Positions 26,304-35,904 are shown, numbered from the stretch's first letter. The stretch: 64,000 bases of DNA from Parabacteroides gordonii MS-1 = DSM 23371 (GCF_000969825.1 NZ_KQ033919.1:3794749-3858748), one strand, 5' to 3'. Translations and numbers: made by a program. Notes: generated from the sequence alone by a model not told the origin.

Positions 26304-28694
26304 CTATTTTTCATTCAACCGGTTTCTTTCAGAGTTTACTTCCCGTTCGATCGTCGACTTTTTGACCTTCTTGCCGCTGTTGAAGTTCCAAGTCAGTGTC
26401 GCTTTAAAGGAACGTCCGAGGTGGCCGCTTTCGAAATGGCTTTGTGCCGTATAAGCCTCGATATGGCTGGTGAAGTCATTGTAGCGGTTGAAGATATTGG
26501 CGACCGAAATGGTTATCAGGAAGCGGTTACCGGCCAACTTCTTCCGGGCAAACAGGCTGACGATGTGCCGGGGAGCTACTTCGCTGTTTCCCGAATATAG
26601 GCGACTGGCTCCGTTGTATTGTCCTTCGAGCGTGATGTCTTTCGGCAGGGTGAAGGTTGCAGTTGCATTTGTAAATGCCAGGTAATGGTGAGCAAAGGCG
26701 GCTTTCTCCGTTATACGGATATCCTGTCTGACACCTACGAAATTGGCTGCCAGGTTAAGCCATGAGACGGGTTGCACCGGAATATTGGCGGCAACGAACC
26801 AATGGTTTTCGACATCATGGTTTTCGTAAGTGATATACGATACATCCGGATCGATGGCATCCACCTTGCAGAATTCGCGGATCAGGTTGCGGTGCAGGCT
26901 GGCTCCGACCGTCAGCGTGTAACGGTAGTTATAGACAAGGGTTGTGCTGAAACGATGGATATAGGTCGGTTTCAGGTAAGGATTGCCTATGTTGTAGCTA
27001 TAATCGGAAGTCTGGAGCCGGTTCGGGTTGAGGGTATAGAAGGCCGGTCGCTCGATGTTGCGGGCGTATTGTCCGACCAGCATCCAGGTTTTCAGGTTGT
27101 TGAAGGCATAGGTGGCGCTCAGGCTCGGGAACAGGTCGAAGTAATCCCGTTTGATACGGTCGCTTTCGTTTGAAGTGCGGGTATATTCTCCCCTTAGCCC
27201 GGCGATGAGCGACCAGCGGTTGATTTCTGCTGAAAAAGCGGCGTATACACCTAGTATGTTTTCTTTGTATTTGAGAGCGTATCCGTAAGCCGGACTTACC
27301 GTCCACTGCTGATCTTCCGACAATCCTTCGTATTGCGAGTTGTCATCCATAAACGTATGTGTATATTTCAGACCGGCATCGAATGACATACCTCTCCTGA
27401 TATGCTTTTTCATTGAAATGTCTGATGTGACAATTTCATAGGTGGCATCCGCATTACTCCGGTACGTACTGTCTTTGTCTCCACCCTTGTCCCCCGAATT
27501 TAGCCTTTGCCGGCTATGATAGTCATTCTTTCCTGTCGATTTTTTGTTGGCATAATCCACGATCAGCTTGAGGATGGAACCTTTATTGTCGAATTTGTGC
27601 AGATAATTGGCTGTGGCGGCTACCGTGTTATAATCCTCTCTTTGCATGTAATCGCCGAAGCTGTTTATCGAAAATCCATCCTTTGTTAATTGGGTTTGAC
27701 TGCGTGATCCGCCTTTAGACTTTTGCCCGACATACTCTATTTCAGCTCCGATATTGTTGAGCGTATCTATTTCATAGATTGTACTGATACGTCCTGTACT
27801 GTAGCCGGAACGGGTGTTGAGTTCGGAAAGGCTCGAAAAACGGTTGTTACTGTCCGGGTAATGCCGTTCGGAAGTCATTTTACTGTCGTTCTTAGGGGTG
27901 AAAGTACCGGAGGCGGCAGCATTGATCGTCCATTTCCCGATACGTGCATTCATTGTGCCGGCGAGGAGATGACGGCCGAAGGTAGAAGATAAAGCTGTTC
28001 CCATTGTTACATTTCCTTGGATACCATTGTTTTGTCGCCGGCGGAGGGATATCTGTATGATCCCTCCACGGGAACTGGCGTCATACTCAGCCCCGGCAAT
28101 TGGTATGATCTCTATCCGTTTTATATCCTCCGATTTCAGGGAACGTAAATAGGCGAGGAGGTCTTCTCCGGTGAGTTTGATTTCCCGGTCGTCGACAAAT
28201 ACTTTGGTGCCCTGCGCGCCATTGATAGAAATATTATCTTCTGCCAGCCATACGCCTGGTGCCTGCGATAATAACTCCGTTCCGTCTTTTCCCGCGGAAG
28301 GCGAAACCGATATGACAAACCGGTCTGCCTTACGTTCCATATTCCTGGCTTGTACTACGACCTCTTTTAATGCATAGGCGGAGGCCTTTAGTACAAGTGT
28401 GTCCTGACCGGATACAGGTAATTGTCTGTTTTTCCGTATGGGGTCGTATCCGAGACATTGGACAATTACCGTATATGTTCCGGCTTTCGCCTCCAGGATG
28501 AAATTACCGTTGCTGTCGGTGGTTCCGCCGGCTTTCTGGTAATCATCCTGTAGCAAAACGATCGTTGCATATTCCACTCCGTTTCCCTGTTCATCTGCCA
28601 GATGGCCTGAATAAGGCTTAGTCTCTGCCGGCTTTTGAGCCATGCCCGTAAAGCCGGAAGAAAGGAGGAGTATAAGGAGTAGGATCCCTTTCAT
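26304..28694 (-). CDS. TonB-dependent-receptor-like outer-membrane beta-barrel protein
   Basis: A 796-residue outer-membrane protein. It has a signal peptide (hydrophobic residues 3-17, cleavage near GMAQ), then a carboxypeptidase-regulatory-like domain (residues about 28-110), a plug-like domain with LKEVVVQARNMERKADRF and SINGAQGTKVFVDDREI, and a C-terminal OMP_b-brl_3-type barrel from about residue 230. It is shorter than SusC and lacks a SusD partner. Relatives are often annotated as outer-membrane receptors of unknown ligand. It begins 4 bp after the DUF2141 gene, so the two are co-transcribed from the operator-bearing promoter at 29175-29206. The ligand is unknown. Confidence 0.88.
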   Translation of the reverse strand: MKGILLLILLLSSGFTGMAQKPAETKPYSGHLADEQGNGVEYATIVLLQDDYQKAGGTTDSNGNFILEAKAGTYTVIVQCLGYDPIRKNRQLPVSGQDTLVLKASAYALKEVVVQARNMERKADRFVISVSPSAGKDGTELLSQAPGVWLAEDNISINGAQGTKVFVDDREIKLTGEDLLAYLRSLKSEDIKRIEIIPIAGAEYDASSRGGIIQISLRRRQNNGIQGNVTMGTALSSTFGRHLLAGTMNARIGKWTINAAASGTFTPKNDSKMTSERHYPDSNNRFSSLSELNTRSGYSTGRISTIYEIDTLNNIGAEIEYVGQKSKGGSRSQTQLTKDGFSINSFGDYMQREDYNTVAATANYLHKFDNKGSILKLIVDYANKKSTGKNDYHSRQRLNSGDKGGDKDSTYRSNADATYEIVTSDISMKKHIRRGMSFDAGLKYTHTFMDDNSQYEGLSEDQQWTVSPAYGYALKYKENILGVYAAFSAEINRWSLIAGLRGEYTRTSNESDRIKRDYFDLFPSLSATYAFNNLKTWMLVGQYARNIERPAFYTLNPNRLQTSDYSYNIGNPYLKPTYIHRFSTTLVYNYRYTLTVGASLHRNLIREFCKVDAIDPDVSYITYENHDVENHWFVAANIPVQPVSWLNLAANFVGVRQDIRITEKAAFAHHYLAFTNATATFTLPKDITLEGQYNGASRLYSGNSEVAPRHIVSLFARKKLAGNRFLITISVANIFNRYNDFTSHIEAYTAQSHFESGHLGRSFKATLTWNFNSGKKVKKSTIEREVNSERNRLNEK

Positions 28695-28698
28695 GGTG

Positions 28699-29073
28699 CT
28701 ACTCGTTTGACGGGTAATATAACTTCAGCTTAACTGTTTCTTCCTCTTTCCGAGTTTTACAGCTTTTCATAGCATATCCTTCCGCAGGCTTTTTATCGTC
28801 TGTGAAATCCATTTTGTAATTCTCGTTTTCGTCATGAAAGACGGAGAGGTCGAATTGCTCCCATTCTACATTCTCGAGCGTAATGGTTGCTTCTCCTTTT
28901 TCCGGTTTTGCCATGCCGTAAACAGGTTTACTCTCTTTTCCAGATTGGGCCATGACAAGGATCGTTCCTTGTTCTCCGCGGATATTGCTTACTTTTACAA
29001 TAATTGTACGTGCTCCGACTGTACTATAGGTGAAGATCATTGCCAGAATGATTAATAATGCTGTTCGTTTCAT
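28699..29073 (-). CDS. Secreted DUF2141-family protein
   Basis: A 124-residue exported protein. It has a signal peptide over residues 1-20 (MKRTALLIILAM...VGA) and then one beta-rich DUF2141 domain with the characteristic FHDENENYKMDF segment. It is presumably periplasmic or surface-exposed; the biochemical role of DUF2141 is not established. The start at 29073 is supported by the signal peptide and by an AGAGCAAG ribosome-site-like sequence; the upstream in-frame ATG at 29157 would add a non-secretory stretch. First gene of the leftward cluster with the outer-membrane receptor. Confidence 0.82.
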   Translation of the reverse strand: MKRTALLIILAMIFTYSTVGARTIIVKVSNIRGEQGTILVMAQSGKESKPVYGMAKPEKGEATITLENVEWEQFDLSVFHDENENYKMDFTDDKKPAEGYAMKSCKTRKEEETVKLKLYYPSNE

Positions 29074-29106
29074 TGTTTCTTGCTCTTTAAAGGATGAAAT
29101 AAATAA

Positions 29107-29121
29107 GTTTATAATATAAAC
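29107..29121. promoter_or_regulatory. Operator palindrome O2
   Basis: GTTTATAATATAAAC is a perfect 15-bp palindrome apart from its central base. It matches the core of the O1 palindrome at 29187-29203, and their centres are 81 bp apart. It lies in the predicted leader of the DUF2141 transcript. Confidence 0.7.
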
Positions 29122-29174
29122 CATATATGGATAAAAAAAGTGTAAGGAGCTGCGCATTTCTCACCTACACACCG

Positions 29175-29206
29175 CAAATATAAAACGGTTTATATTATAA
29201 ACCAAA
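29175..29206 (-). promoter_or_regulatory. Promoter of the DUF2141/receptor operon with operator O1 inside it
   Basis: On the minus strand -33 TTTG (29203-29206) and -7 TATATTTG (29175-29182) are separated by 20 bp. The palindrome GGTTTATATTATAAACC (29187-29203) fills almost the entire spacer, so a bound protein would block RNA polymerase. Confidence 0.8.
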
Positions 29207-29249
29207 TAAAATAGAAGAAAAATAATTATTTATTGTGGTGTAGTACAAA

Positions 29250-29285
29250 AAAATAACGGCTATTCAAAAGAGTAGCCGTTATTTT
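29250..29285. terminator. Terminator after mnmA
   Basis: AAAATAACGGCTA (29250-29262) pairs with TAGCCGTTATTTT (29273-29285). On the minus strand it closes the mnmA gene; the flanks are A/T-rich on both sides. Confidence 0.85.
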
Positions 29286-29303
29286 GAGAGTATAAATGAA
29301 AGA

Positions 29304-30383
29304 TTACTCTTTGCTGTCGTCAATAATCATACCGCTTCCCAGGCAAAGATGATGGTCTTTGTCATAGACAACACCGTACTGACCGGGGGCAATTCCCTGT
29401 ATTTTGTTCTCTGACTCGATACGATAGAGATCTCCGATGCGGCGGATACGTCCCGGGGTGAAATCCGGGGTGTGACGGATTTTGAATGTGATTTCCTTTT
29501 CGTCAGTGAACTCGCCCCACGGATCTTCTGTAATGAAGTCGAAACCATGCAGGTTGATTGTTTTGCCATATTGTGTTTCGGGATCGTAGCCATTGGATAC
29601 ATATATTATGTTACGCTTGATATCCTTCTTGATAACGAACCAGGGGCCACCGCTAAGACCTAACCCTTTACGCTGTCCGATGGTATGGAACCAGTAACCG
29701 TTGTGTTTGCCCAGCACTTTGCCTGTTTCCAGTTCGACGATCTTTCCGATGCGTTTACCCAGATAACGTTCGATGAAATCGTTGTAGTTGATCTTTCCGA
29801 GGAAGCAGATGCCCTGGCTGTCCTTCCGCATGGCGCTTGGTAGCTTTTGTTCGGCGGCAATGGCACGTACTTCGGCTTTCATCAGGTGACCGATGGGGAA
29901 CATCAGTTTCTGTATCTGCAGGCGCGTGATCTGTCCGAGGAAGTCAGTCTGGTCTTTCACCGGGTCTTTGGCGGTGGAGAGCCATACTTTTCCGTCTATC
30001 TCGGTCGTTGTGGCATAATGGCCGGTGGCGATCTTGTCGAAGTCTTTTCCCCATTTCTCTTCGAAGCATCCGAATTTGATGAATTTGTTGCACATCATAT
30101 CCGGGTTGGGGGTAAGGCCACGTTTCACCGAGTCGATCGTGTAGCTGACCACCTTATCCCAATATTCTTCATGCAGGGATACCACTTCGAAACGGCATCC
30201 GTATTTACGGGCTATGTAAGATGTTATTTCAATGTCTTCTTCGGCAGGGCAGTCGATATATCCGTCTTTATCTTCCATACCGATACGGATATAGAAGATG
30301 GTAGGATCATATCCCGCCTCCTTTAACTGATGGACTACTACAGAGCTGTCCACACCTCCTGATACTAATGCTGCTATTTCCAT
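29304..30383 (-). CDS. mnmA: tRNA-specific 2-thiouridylase
   Basis: Adds the 2-thio group to U34 of Lys, Glu and Gln tRNAs, using sulfur relayed by persulfide carriers and ATP for activation. It is 359 residues. The PP-loop SGGVDSS is at residues 8-14. The catalytic Cys98 sits in NPDMMCNKF, and the second Cys in [10 protein letters not shown], as in the E. coli enzyme. [15 protein letters not shown] starts the C-terminal domain. The gene is alone and leftward with a -7 box at 30405-30412. Some Bacteroidota carry a second MnmA-like gene; this one has all catalytic residues. Confidence 0.95.
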   Translation of the reverse strand: MEIAALVSGGVDSSVVVHQLKEAGYDPTIFYIRIGMEDKDGYIDCPAEEDIEITSYIARKYGCRFEVVSLHEEYWDKVVSYTIDSVKRGLTPNPDMMCNKFIKFGCFEEKWGKDFDKIATGHYATTTEIDGKVWLSTAKDPVKDQTDFLGQITRLQIQKLMFPIGHLMKAEVRAIAAEQKLPSAMRKDSQGICFLGKINYNDFIERYLGKRIGKIVELETGKVLGKHNGYWFHTIGQRKGLGLSGGPWFVIKKDIKRNIIYVSNGYDPETQYGKTINLHGFDFITEDPWGEFTDEKEITFKIRHTPDFTPGRIRRIGDLYRIESENKIQGIAPGQYGVVYDKDHHLCLGSGMIIDDSKE

Positions 30384-30404
30384 TCTTTACTAATATATCG
30401 GCTA

Positions 30405-30412
30405 CAAAGGTA
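30405..30412 (-). promoter_or_regulatory. -7 box of mnmA
   Basis: CAAAGGTA reads TACCTTTG on the minus strand, matching TAnnTTTG, 22 bp before the mnmA start. Confidence 0.55.
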
Positions 30413-30454
30413 CAAAATATTAGGGTGATATTCCTACGGGTTCGATTTATTCGT

Positions 30455-30462
30455 TACCTTTG
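30455..30462 (+). promoter_or_regulatory. -7 box of the M49 peptidase operon
   Basis: TACCTTTG matches TAnnTTTG, 58 bp before the start at 30520. It is divergent from the mnmA promoter 43 bp away. Confidence 0.55.
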
Positions 30463-30519
30463 CGGGAGAGCCTTTCTTTGTAATACTTCAGAAAAAACAA
30501 AAGAATTAGTATAAATAAT

Positions 30520-32577
30520 ATGAGAAATACAATTGTATCGCTTATGACAGCAATGGCATTAACCGCTTGCGCAGGCCAGAAGGCTGATGACGCCCAGGCT
30601 CCGCAGGGAGAATTCAATTATGTAGTAGACCAGTTCGCAGACCTGCAGATCCTTCGCTATCAGGTTCCGGGATTCGAGTCTCTTTCGTTAAAACAGAAAC
30701 AGTTATTATATCATCTGGCGGAAGCTGCGCAGATGGGGCGCGACATATTCTTCGATCAGAATTGCCGTTACAACCTGCCGATCCGCCGTTCACTGGAAAC
30801 AATCTATAAGGAATACAAGGGTAATCGGGAAGATGCGCAATTTAAGGCTTTGGAAACTTATTTGAAACGGGTATGGTTCTCCAGTGGTATCCACCATCAT
30901 TATGCCGAAGATAAGTTTGCTCCGGGTTTCACTCCCGAATTCTTTAAGGGTTGTCTGGAACAGGTTAACGTTTCGGATCTGCCTTTGCGTGAAGGACAGA
31001 CACTGGAACAATTCATCGCCGAGATCTCTCCGGTTATCTTTGATCCGGCGGTTTTGGCCAAACGTACCGTACAGAGTGGTGACCGGGATTTGATCCAGGC
31101 TTCGGCCAATAACTATTATGGTGGCGGTATCACCCAGAAAGAGGTGGAAGATTACTATGCTACTATGAAAGTCGGACAGGATACCATCACTCCGATATCC
31201 TACGGTTTGAACAGCCGACTGGTAAAGGAAAACGGCAAGGTGGTGGAGAAGGTTTGGAAAGTGGGCGGTCTCTATTCTCCTGCCATCGAACAAATCGTTA
31301 AAGAACTTCAGAAAGCTGTTCCTTTTGCAGAGAATGGCACACAGAAAGCTATCATTGAAAAGCTGATCGCATATTATCAGACTGGTGACCTGAAAACATT
31401 CGATGCTTATTCGATCCTTTGGGTAGAAGATACTACTTCGGATGTGGACTTCGTGAACGGCTTTATCGAAACATACGGCGATCCGTTGGGAATGAAAGCC
31501 AGCTGGGAGTCTACTGTGAACTTTATCAATAAGGAAGCGACCAAGCGTACAAAAGTGATCAGTGATAACGCGCAATGGTTCGAAGACCATTCTCCTGTAG
31601 ACAGCCGTTTCAAGAAAGAAAAGGTGAAAGGGGTAAGTGCAAAAGTGATCACTGTCTCTATGTTAGGTGGGGATTGTTATCCGGCTACTCCGATCGGAAT
31701 AAACCTGCCGAATGCAGACTGGATCCGCCGTGATCACGGTTCCAAATCGGTCACTATCGAGAATATAACGGAAGCTTATGATAAAGCTTCGCAAGGGAAC
31801 GGCTTCAATGAAGAATTTATCTGGAGCGATACTGAACGCGAAGCCCTTAATAAATACGGCTTCCTGACAGACAACTTACACACAGACCTTCACGAATGCC
31901 TCGGACACGGCTCCGGTAAACTCTTACCAACTACCGAGTCGGGCGCTTTGAAAGCTTACGACTCTACATTGGAAGAAGCCCGTGCCGATCTGTTCGGACT
32001 TTATTATCTGGGGGATCCGAAACTGGTAGAGTTGGGACTGGTGCCGGATAGTGAAGCTTATAAAGCAGAGTATTACAAATATATAATGAACGGCTTGATG
32101 ACACAGCTTGTCCGCATCGAAGCAGGCAAAGATGTGGAAGAAGCCCATATGCGTAACCGTCAGCTGATTGCCAAATGGGCATACGAAAACGGTAAAGCCG
32201 ACAACGTGATCGAATACAGAAAACGCGACGGCAAAACGTATGTTGTAGTGAATGACTACGAAAAGCTACGTAAGCTGTTCGGGACTCTGTTGGCCGAGGT
32301 ACAGCGTATCAAGAGCGAAGGAGACTTTGCTGCTGGTAAGAAGCTGGTAGAAGATTACGCCGTGAAAGTGGATCAGACATTGCACGACGAAGTGCTAGCC
32401 CGTTATGCCAAACTGAATCTGGCTCCCTATAAAGGTTTCGTGAACCCGGTTATGAAGGAAGTGAAAAACGATAAAGGTGAAGTTACCGATATCGTGCTCG
32501 ATTATACCGAAGGTTACACCGAGCAGATGCTCCGTTACAGCAAAGATTATTCATTCTTACCTTCTTACAACGATTAA
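30520..32577 (+). CDS. Dipeptidyl-peptidase III-like zinc peptidase (M49), lipoprotein
   Basis: Zinc peptidase of family M49 that removes dipeptides from short peptides. It is 685 residues. The N-terminus looks like a lipoprotein signal (ALTACAG, Cys at about 17), so it is membrane-anchored rather than cytosolic like the human enzyme. The family motif HECLGH places His458, Glu459 and His463, and the third zinc ligand is Glu486 in LEEARADLFG. These are spaced as in M49 enzymes of Bacteroidetes. The gene has its own -7 box and is followed after 3 bp by the AlkD-like gene, so they share a transcript. Confidence 0.93.
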   Translation: MRNTIVSLMTAMALTACAGQKADDAQAPQGEFNYVVDQFADLQILRYQVPGFESLSLKQKQLLYHLAEAAQMGRDIFFDQNCRYNLPIRRSLETIYKEYKGNREDAQFKALETYLKRVWFSSGIHHHYAEDKFAPGFTPEFFKGCLEQVNVSDLPLREGQTLEQFIAEISPVIFDPAVLAKRTVQSGDRDLIQASANNYYGGGITQKEVEDYYATMKVGQDTITPISYGLNSRLVKENGKVVEKVWKVGGLYSPAIEQIVKELQKAVPFAENGTQKAIIEKLIAYYQTGDLKTFDAYSILWVEDTTSDVDFVNGFIETYGDPLGMKASWESTVNFINKEATKRTKVISDNAQWFEDHSPVDSRFKKEKVKGVSAKVITVSMLGGDCYPATPIGINLPNADWIRRDHGSKSVTIENITEAYDKASQGNGFNEEFIWSDTEREALNKYGFLTDNLHTDLHECLGHGSGKLLPTTESGALKAYDSTLEEARADLFGLYYLGDPKLVELGLVPDSEAYKAEYYKYIMNGLMTQLVRIEAGKDVEEAHMRNRQLIAKWAYENGKADNVIEYRKRDGKTYVVVNDYEKLRKLFGTLLAEVQRIKSEGDFAAGKKLVEDYAVKVDQTLHDEVLARYAKLNLAPYKGFVNPVMKEVKNDKGEVTDIVLDYTEGYTEQMLRYSKDYSFLPSYND

Positions 32578-32580
32578 GCG

Positions 32581-33264
32581 ATGTTGCAGGACGAATTAAG
32601 AGAAATACGTACCCAACTCCGTATGGCTATGAATGGGGTTATCTCGACAAGTATGCGTGAGAAGGGTATGATCTATAAACTGAACTTTGGCGTTCCATTG
32701 CCGGAAGTAAAGCTGATAGCCGCCAGACATGAACCGGGTTCGGAGCTGGCAGCAGCTTTGTGGAAAGAGGATATTCGTGAGTTCAAGCTACTGGCCCCTT
32801 TGTTGCAGCCTGTTGATGATTTTCCTCTTGAACAGGCGGAGCAGTGGGTTGAGGAAATCCCCTATCTGGAAATAGCCGAGCAATGCAGCAGGAATTTGTT
32901 TTGTAAGCTTCCCTATGCTGAAGATTTGACTCTGGGACTTATCGTTAACAAGAAAGATGAATATGCGCGGACGGTTGCTTTCCTGATATGGTGCGAAATG
33001 TTCCGGCAGGGAAAAGATATGACTGAACCGGCAAAGGCAACCTTTCTGGCTGAGTCTATGCGCACGGTGTTGAGGACAGATTTCGGTGCATCCTGGAAAG
33101 AAATACAGTCTGCTGTGAAAGCAATGAAATTTTACGGCCGTCAGTCTCCTCTTCATGCCGGACAAATATTGAGTGGCTTCGAAGATTTTCCGGAGCTGAT
33201 GACGACTGCCGAGAAGCAGGAAATCTATAATGAATTAAAATTTGAATTTGAATATTATAGCTAA
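32581..33264 (+). CDS. AlkD-like HEAT-repeat protein, putative DNA alkylation repair
   Basis: A 227-residue all-helical protein resembling the DNA-alkylation-repair (AlkD) family of HEAT-like repeat glycosylases, which remove bulky or positively charged alkylated bases. The pattern of paired helices (GVPLPEVKLIAARH, ALWKEDIREFKLLAPLL, YARTVAFLIWCEMF) supports the fold. I cannot confirm the catalytic Trp/Asp/Arg set from sequence alone, and several Bacteroidales members are divergent, so enzymatic activity is uncertain. It starts 3 bp after the M49 peptidase stop. Confidence 0.75.
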   Translation: MLQDELREIRTQLRMAMNGVISTSMREKGMIYKLNFGVPLPEVKLIAARHEPGSELAAALWKEDIREFKLLAPLLQPVDDFPLEQAEQWVEEIPYLEIAEQCSRNLFCKLPYAEDLTLGLIVNKKDEYARTVAFLIWCEMFRQGKDMTEPAKATFLAESMRTVLRTDFGASWKEIQSAVKAMKFYGRQSPLHAGQILSGFEDFPELMTTAEKQEIYNELKFEFEYYS

Positions 33265-33267
33265 GGC

Positions 33268-33297
33268 TTTGCGTTTAAAATAAATGCGCTAACTTTG
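33268..33297 (+). promoter_or_regulatory. Promoter of the Fur-family regulator and purA
   Basis: -33 TTTG (33268-33271) and -7 TAACTTTG (33290-33297) are spaced by 18 bp. The start codon of the regulator is 24 bp downstream, which rules out the in-frame TTG at 33295. Confidence 0.75.
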
Positions 33298-33321
33298 TCG
33301 GTCGCGTGGTGTCGCAACAAA

Positions 33322-33786
33322 ATGGATGAAAAGAAGTACATAGAGATGAAGCAGTCATTTACGGAGTACCTGACTGAGAAAAAACTACGAAAGACCGAAG
33401 AAAGATATGCTATATTCGAATGCATATGCGGTTTCTCTGGGCATTTCGACATGTACTCACTCCAGGAAAGGCTCGAAGAAACAAACTTCCATGTGAGTAA
33501 GGCAACGCTTTACAATACATTGGATGTGCTGGAAGACGGCGGAATGATCGTGCGGCATCAGTTGAACGCCCAGTCGGTTCAATACGAACTACGGGCTTTG
33601 GCGGAAACGCATTTGCATCTGATCTGTATGAAATGCGGGGCGATCAGGGAAATGAAAGACAGCGTGTTGAAAAAGGATGTTTGTAATTTGAAGATATCCC
33701 GCTTCACTCCCGAGTTTCATTCGTTATATATCTATGGGATATGCAGCAAATGTAAATTCAAGCTTCAGCAGAGAATTGGAAAATAA
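33322..33786 (+). CDS. Fur-family metalloregulator
   Basis: A 154-residue transcription factor of the Fur superfamily (Fur, Zur or PerR type). The winged helix covers residues about 15-85 (HVSKATLYNTLDVLEDGG is the recognition region). The dimerisation/metal domain contains the structural zinc pairs Cys102-x-x-Cys105 and Cys141-x-x-Cys144 and a HLHLICMKCG motif. The regulatory-site residues do not let me choose between iron, zinc and peroxide sensing. The ATG at 33322 is preferred because the in-frame TTG at 33295 is inside the -7 box. purA follows after 29 bp, probably on the same transcript. Confidence 0.9.
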   Translation: MDEKKYIEMKQSFTEYLTEKKLRKTEERYAIFECICGFSGHFDMYSLQERLEETNFHVSKATLYNTLDVLEDGGMIVRHQLNAQSVQYELRALAETHLHLICMKCGAIREMKDSVLKKDVCNLKISRFTPEFHSLYIYGICSKCKFKLQQRIGK

Positions 33787-33815
33787 GAATATTAACAGCC
33801 TATTATAAAGATAAA

Positions 33816-35087
33816 ATGAAAGTAGATGTTTTATTAGGATTGCAATGGGGTGACGAAGGCAAAGGTAAAGTTGTCGACGTGCTGACTCCTAACTACGATG
33901 TAATCACTCGTTTTCAGGGAGGTCCCAATGCAGGACACACACTGGAGTTTAACGGAGAGAAGTATATTTTACGCTCTATCCCGTCAGGTATTTTCCAGGG
34001 TGGAAAAGTGAATGTAATCGGTAATGGTGTCGTTCTCGACCCGTTATTGTTCAAACAGGAAGCCGAAGCGCTTGCTGCCAGTGGTCACGATCTGACCAAA
34101 CAACTTTGTATTTCTAAAAAGGCACACCTGATCCTGCCTACCCACCGTATGCTGGACGCTGCTTACGAAGCTGCCAAAGGTTCCGGTAAGATCGGTACTA
34201 CAGGTAAAGGTATCGGCCCGACATATACAGACAAGATTAGCCGTAACGGTCTCCGCGTAGGTGATTTGCTGCATAACTTCGATGAAAAGTACGCTGCCGC
34301 CAAAGCGCGCCATGAAGCTATCCTGAATTCATTGAATTATTCTTACGATATCAAGGAACTCGAAGCCCAGTGGTTCGAAGCATTGGAATACCTGAAGAAA
34401 TTCAACCTGATCGATAGCGAACATGTCGTAAACAACTACCTGAAAGAAGGTAAGTCTGTTTTGGCAGAAGGTGCACAGGGCACTATGCTGGATATCGACT
34501 TCGGTTCTTATCCGTTCGTTACTTCATCCAATACGATCTGCGCAGGATGCTGTACCGGTCTGGGCGTGTCTCCGCGTAATATCGGTGAAGTTTATGGTAT
34601 CTTCAAAGCTTACTGTACCCGTGTGGGTAGTGGCCCGTTCCCGACGGAGTTGTTCGATGAAACAGGCGACCAGCTTTGCGAACTGGGACATGAGTTCGGT
34701 TCCGTAACAGGACGTAAGCGTCGTTGCGGATGGATCGACCTTGTAGCGTTGAAATATGCCGTTATGATCAATGGTGTAAGCCAGTTGATTATGATGAAGA
34801 GCGACGTACTCGACGGTTTCGAAACGATCAAGGCTTGTGTAGCTTATAAGATCAACGGGGAAGAGGTAACAGAATTCCCGTTTGAAATTGACGATACGAT
34901 CGAACCTGTATACGTTGAACTGCCGGGTTGGAAGACAGACATGACAAAGATGCAGAGTGAAGATGAATTCCCGGAAGAATTCAATGCATACCTTGCTTTC
35001 CTTGAAGAAGAGCTGGGTGTTCCTGTTAAAATCGTGTCAGTAGGGCCTGACCGCGAACAGACAATTATCAGATATACCGAAGAATAA
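33816..35087 (+). CDS. purA: Adenylosuccinate synthetase
   Basis: Joins IMP and aspartate using GTP to make adenylosuccinate, the first step from IMP to AMP. It is 423 residues. The N-terminal loop GLQWGDEGKGKVVDVL holds the catalytic Asp, the second loop is GGPNAGHTL with the general-acid His, and the GTP-binding regions follow (SSNTICAGCCTGLGVSP and VTGRKRRCGWIDLVALKYA). It is full length with no anomaly. It follows the Fur-family gene closely and is closed by a strong terminator. Confidence 0.97.
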   Translation: MKVDVLLGLQWGDEGKGKVVDVLTPNYDVITRFQGGPNAGHTLEFNGEKYILRSIPSGIFQGGKVNVIGNGVVLDPLLFKQEAEALAASGHDLTKQLCISKKAHLILPTHRMLDAAYEAAKGSGKIGTTGKGIGPTYTDKISRNGLRVGDLLHNFDEKYAAAKARHEAILNSLNYSYDIKELEAQWFEALEYLKKFNLIDSEHVVNNYLKEGKSVLAEGAQGTMLDIDFGSYPFVTSSNTICAGCCTGLGVSPRNIGEVYGIFKAYCTRVGSGPFPTELFDETGDQLCELGHEFGSVTGRKRRCGWIDLVALKYAVMINGVSQLIMMKSDVLDGFETIKACVAYKINGEEVTEFPFEIDDTIEPVYVELPGWKTDMTKMQSEDEFPEEFNAYLAFLEEELGVPVKIVSVGPDREQTIIRYTEE

Positions 35088-35104
35088 ACATCAGATACTA
35101 TTAC

Positions 35105-35155
35105 AAAATGGCAGAAGACCACCTCTAGCAGGCCAATCTTCTGCCATTTTTGTTT
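35105..35155 (+). terminator. Terminator after purA
   Basis: AAAATGGCAGAAGA (35105-35118) pairs with TCTTCTGCCATTTT (35137-35150), followed by a T-rich tail. Confidence 0.9.
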
Positions 35156-35209
35156 TTGGCAGACTTTTTGTAAGACATTTCTAGTATAACACTTAATTAT
35201 TTGGACATT

Positions 35210-35896
35210 ATGAGCATGTATTGGATTATATTTATTGGTTTTGCCTTGTTAAGCTGGTTGGTTTCTTCCAGACTGAAAAGCAAGTTTGAGAAGTATTCTA
35301 AGATTCCTATGCCTAACGGTATGACCGGAAAGGATATAGCAGAGAAGATGTTGCACGATAACGGCATCTACGATGTAAAAGTAATTTCTACTCCCGGACA
35401 TTTGACAGACCATTACAATCCTGCAAATCAAACGGTGAATCTGAGTGAATCGGTTTATTATAGTAATAGTATCGCTGCTGCGGCTGTGGCGGCACACGAA
35501 TGTGGTCATGCGGTACAGCATGCTACGGCTTATGGCCCGCTGAAGATGCGTTCGGCTCTGGTTCCGATCGTAAGTTTTTCTTCCAACATTATGACCTGGG
35601 TATTGCTGGGCGGTATGTTGATGTTGCATACGTTTCCGCAGTTGATGCTGTTCGGTATCATTCTGTTCGCGATGACTACGCTGTTCAGCTTTATTACATT
35701 GCCGGTAGAGATCAATGCCAGCCAGCGTGCTTTGGCCTGGTTGAGTAATGCCGGGATAACGAATGCCTATACACATGATAAGGCCGAAGATGCTTTGCGT
35801 TCTGCTGCTTATACCTATGTGGTTGCAGCTTTAGGTTCGCTGGCTACCTTATTATATTATGTAATGATATTCCTGGGTGGCAGAAGCCGCGACTAA
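35210..35896 (+). CDS. Membrane zinc metallopeptidase (Zn_peptidase_2/YugP-like)
   Basis: A 228-residue membrane-bound peptidase of the neutral zinc metallopeptidase family. The N-terminus has one membrane segment (residues 5-18). The active-site HECGH (His96, Glu97, His100) sits in AAAVAAHECGHAVQHA. Three more hydrophobic segments follow (around residues 118-170 and 195-220). The ATG at 35210 is used; an ATG two codons later is equally possible, and the in-frame TTG at 35201 is less likely. Substrates are unknown. A terminator separates it from purA, so it is probably its own unit, although I see no good -7 box. Confidence 0.85.
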   Translation: MSMYWIIFIGFALLSWLVSSRLKSKFEKYSKIPMPNGMTGKDIAEKMLHDNGIYDVKVISTPGHLTDHYNPANQTVNLSESVYYSNSIAAAAVAAHECGHAVQHATAYGPLKMRSALVPIVSFSSNIMTWVLLGGMLMLHTFPQLMLFGIILFAMTTLFSFITLPVEINASQRALAWLSNAGITNAYTHDKAEDALRSAAYTYVVAALGSLATLLYYVMIFLGGRSRD

Positions 35897-35904
35897 GCGG
35901 GGCT

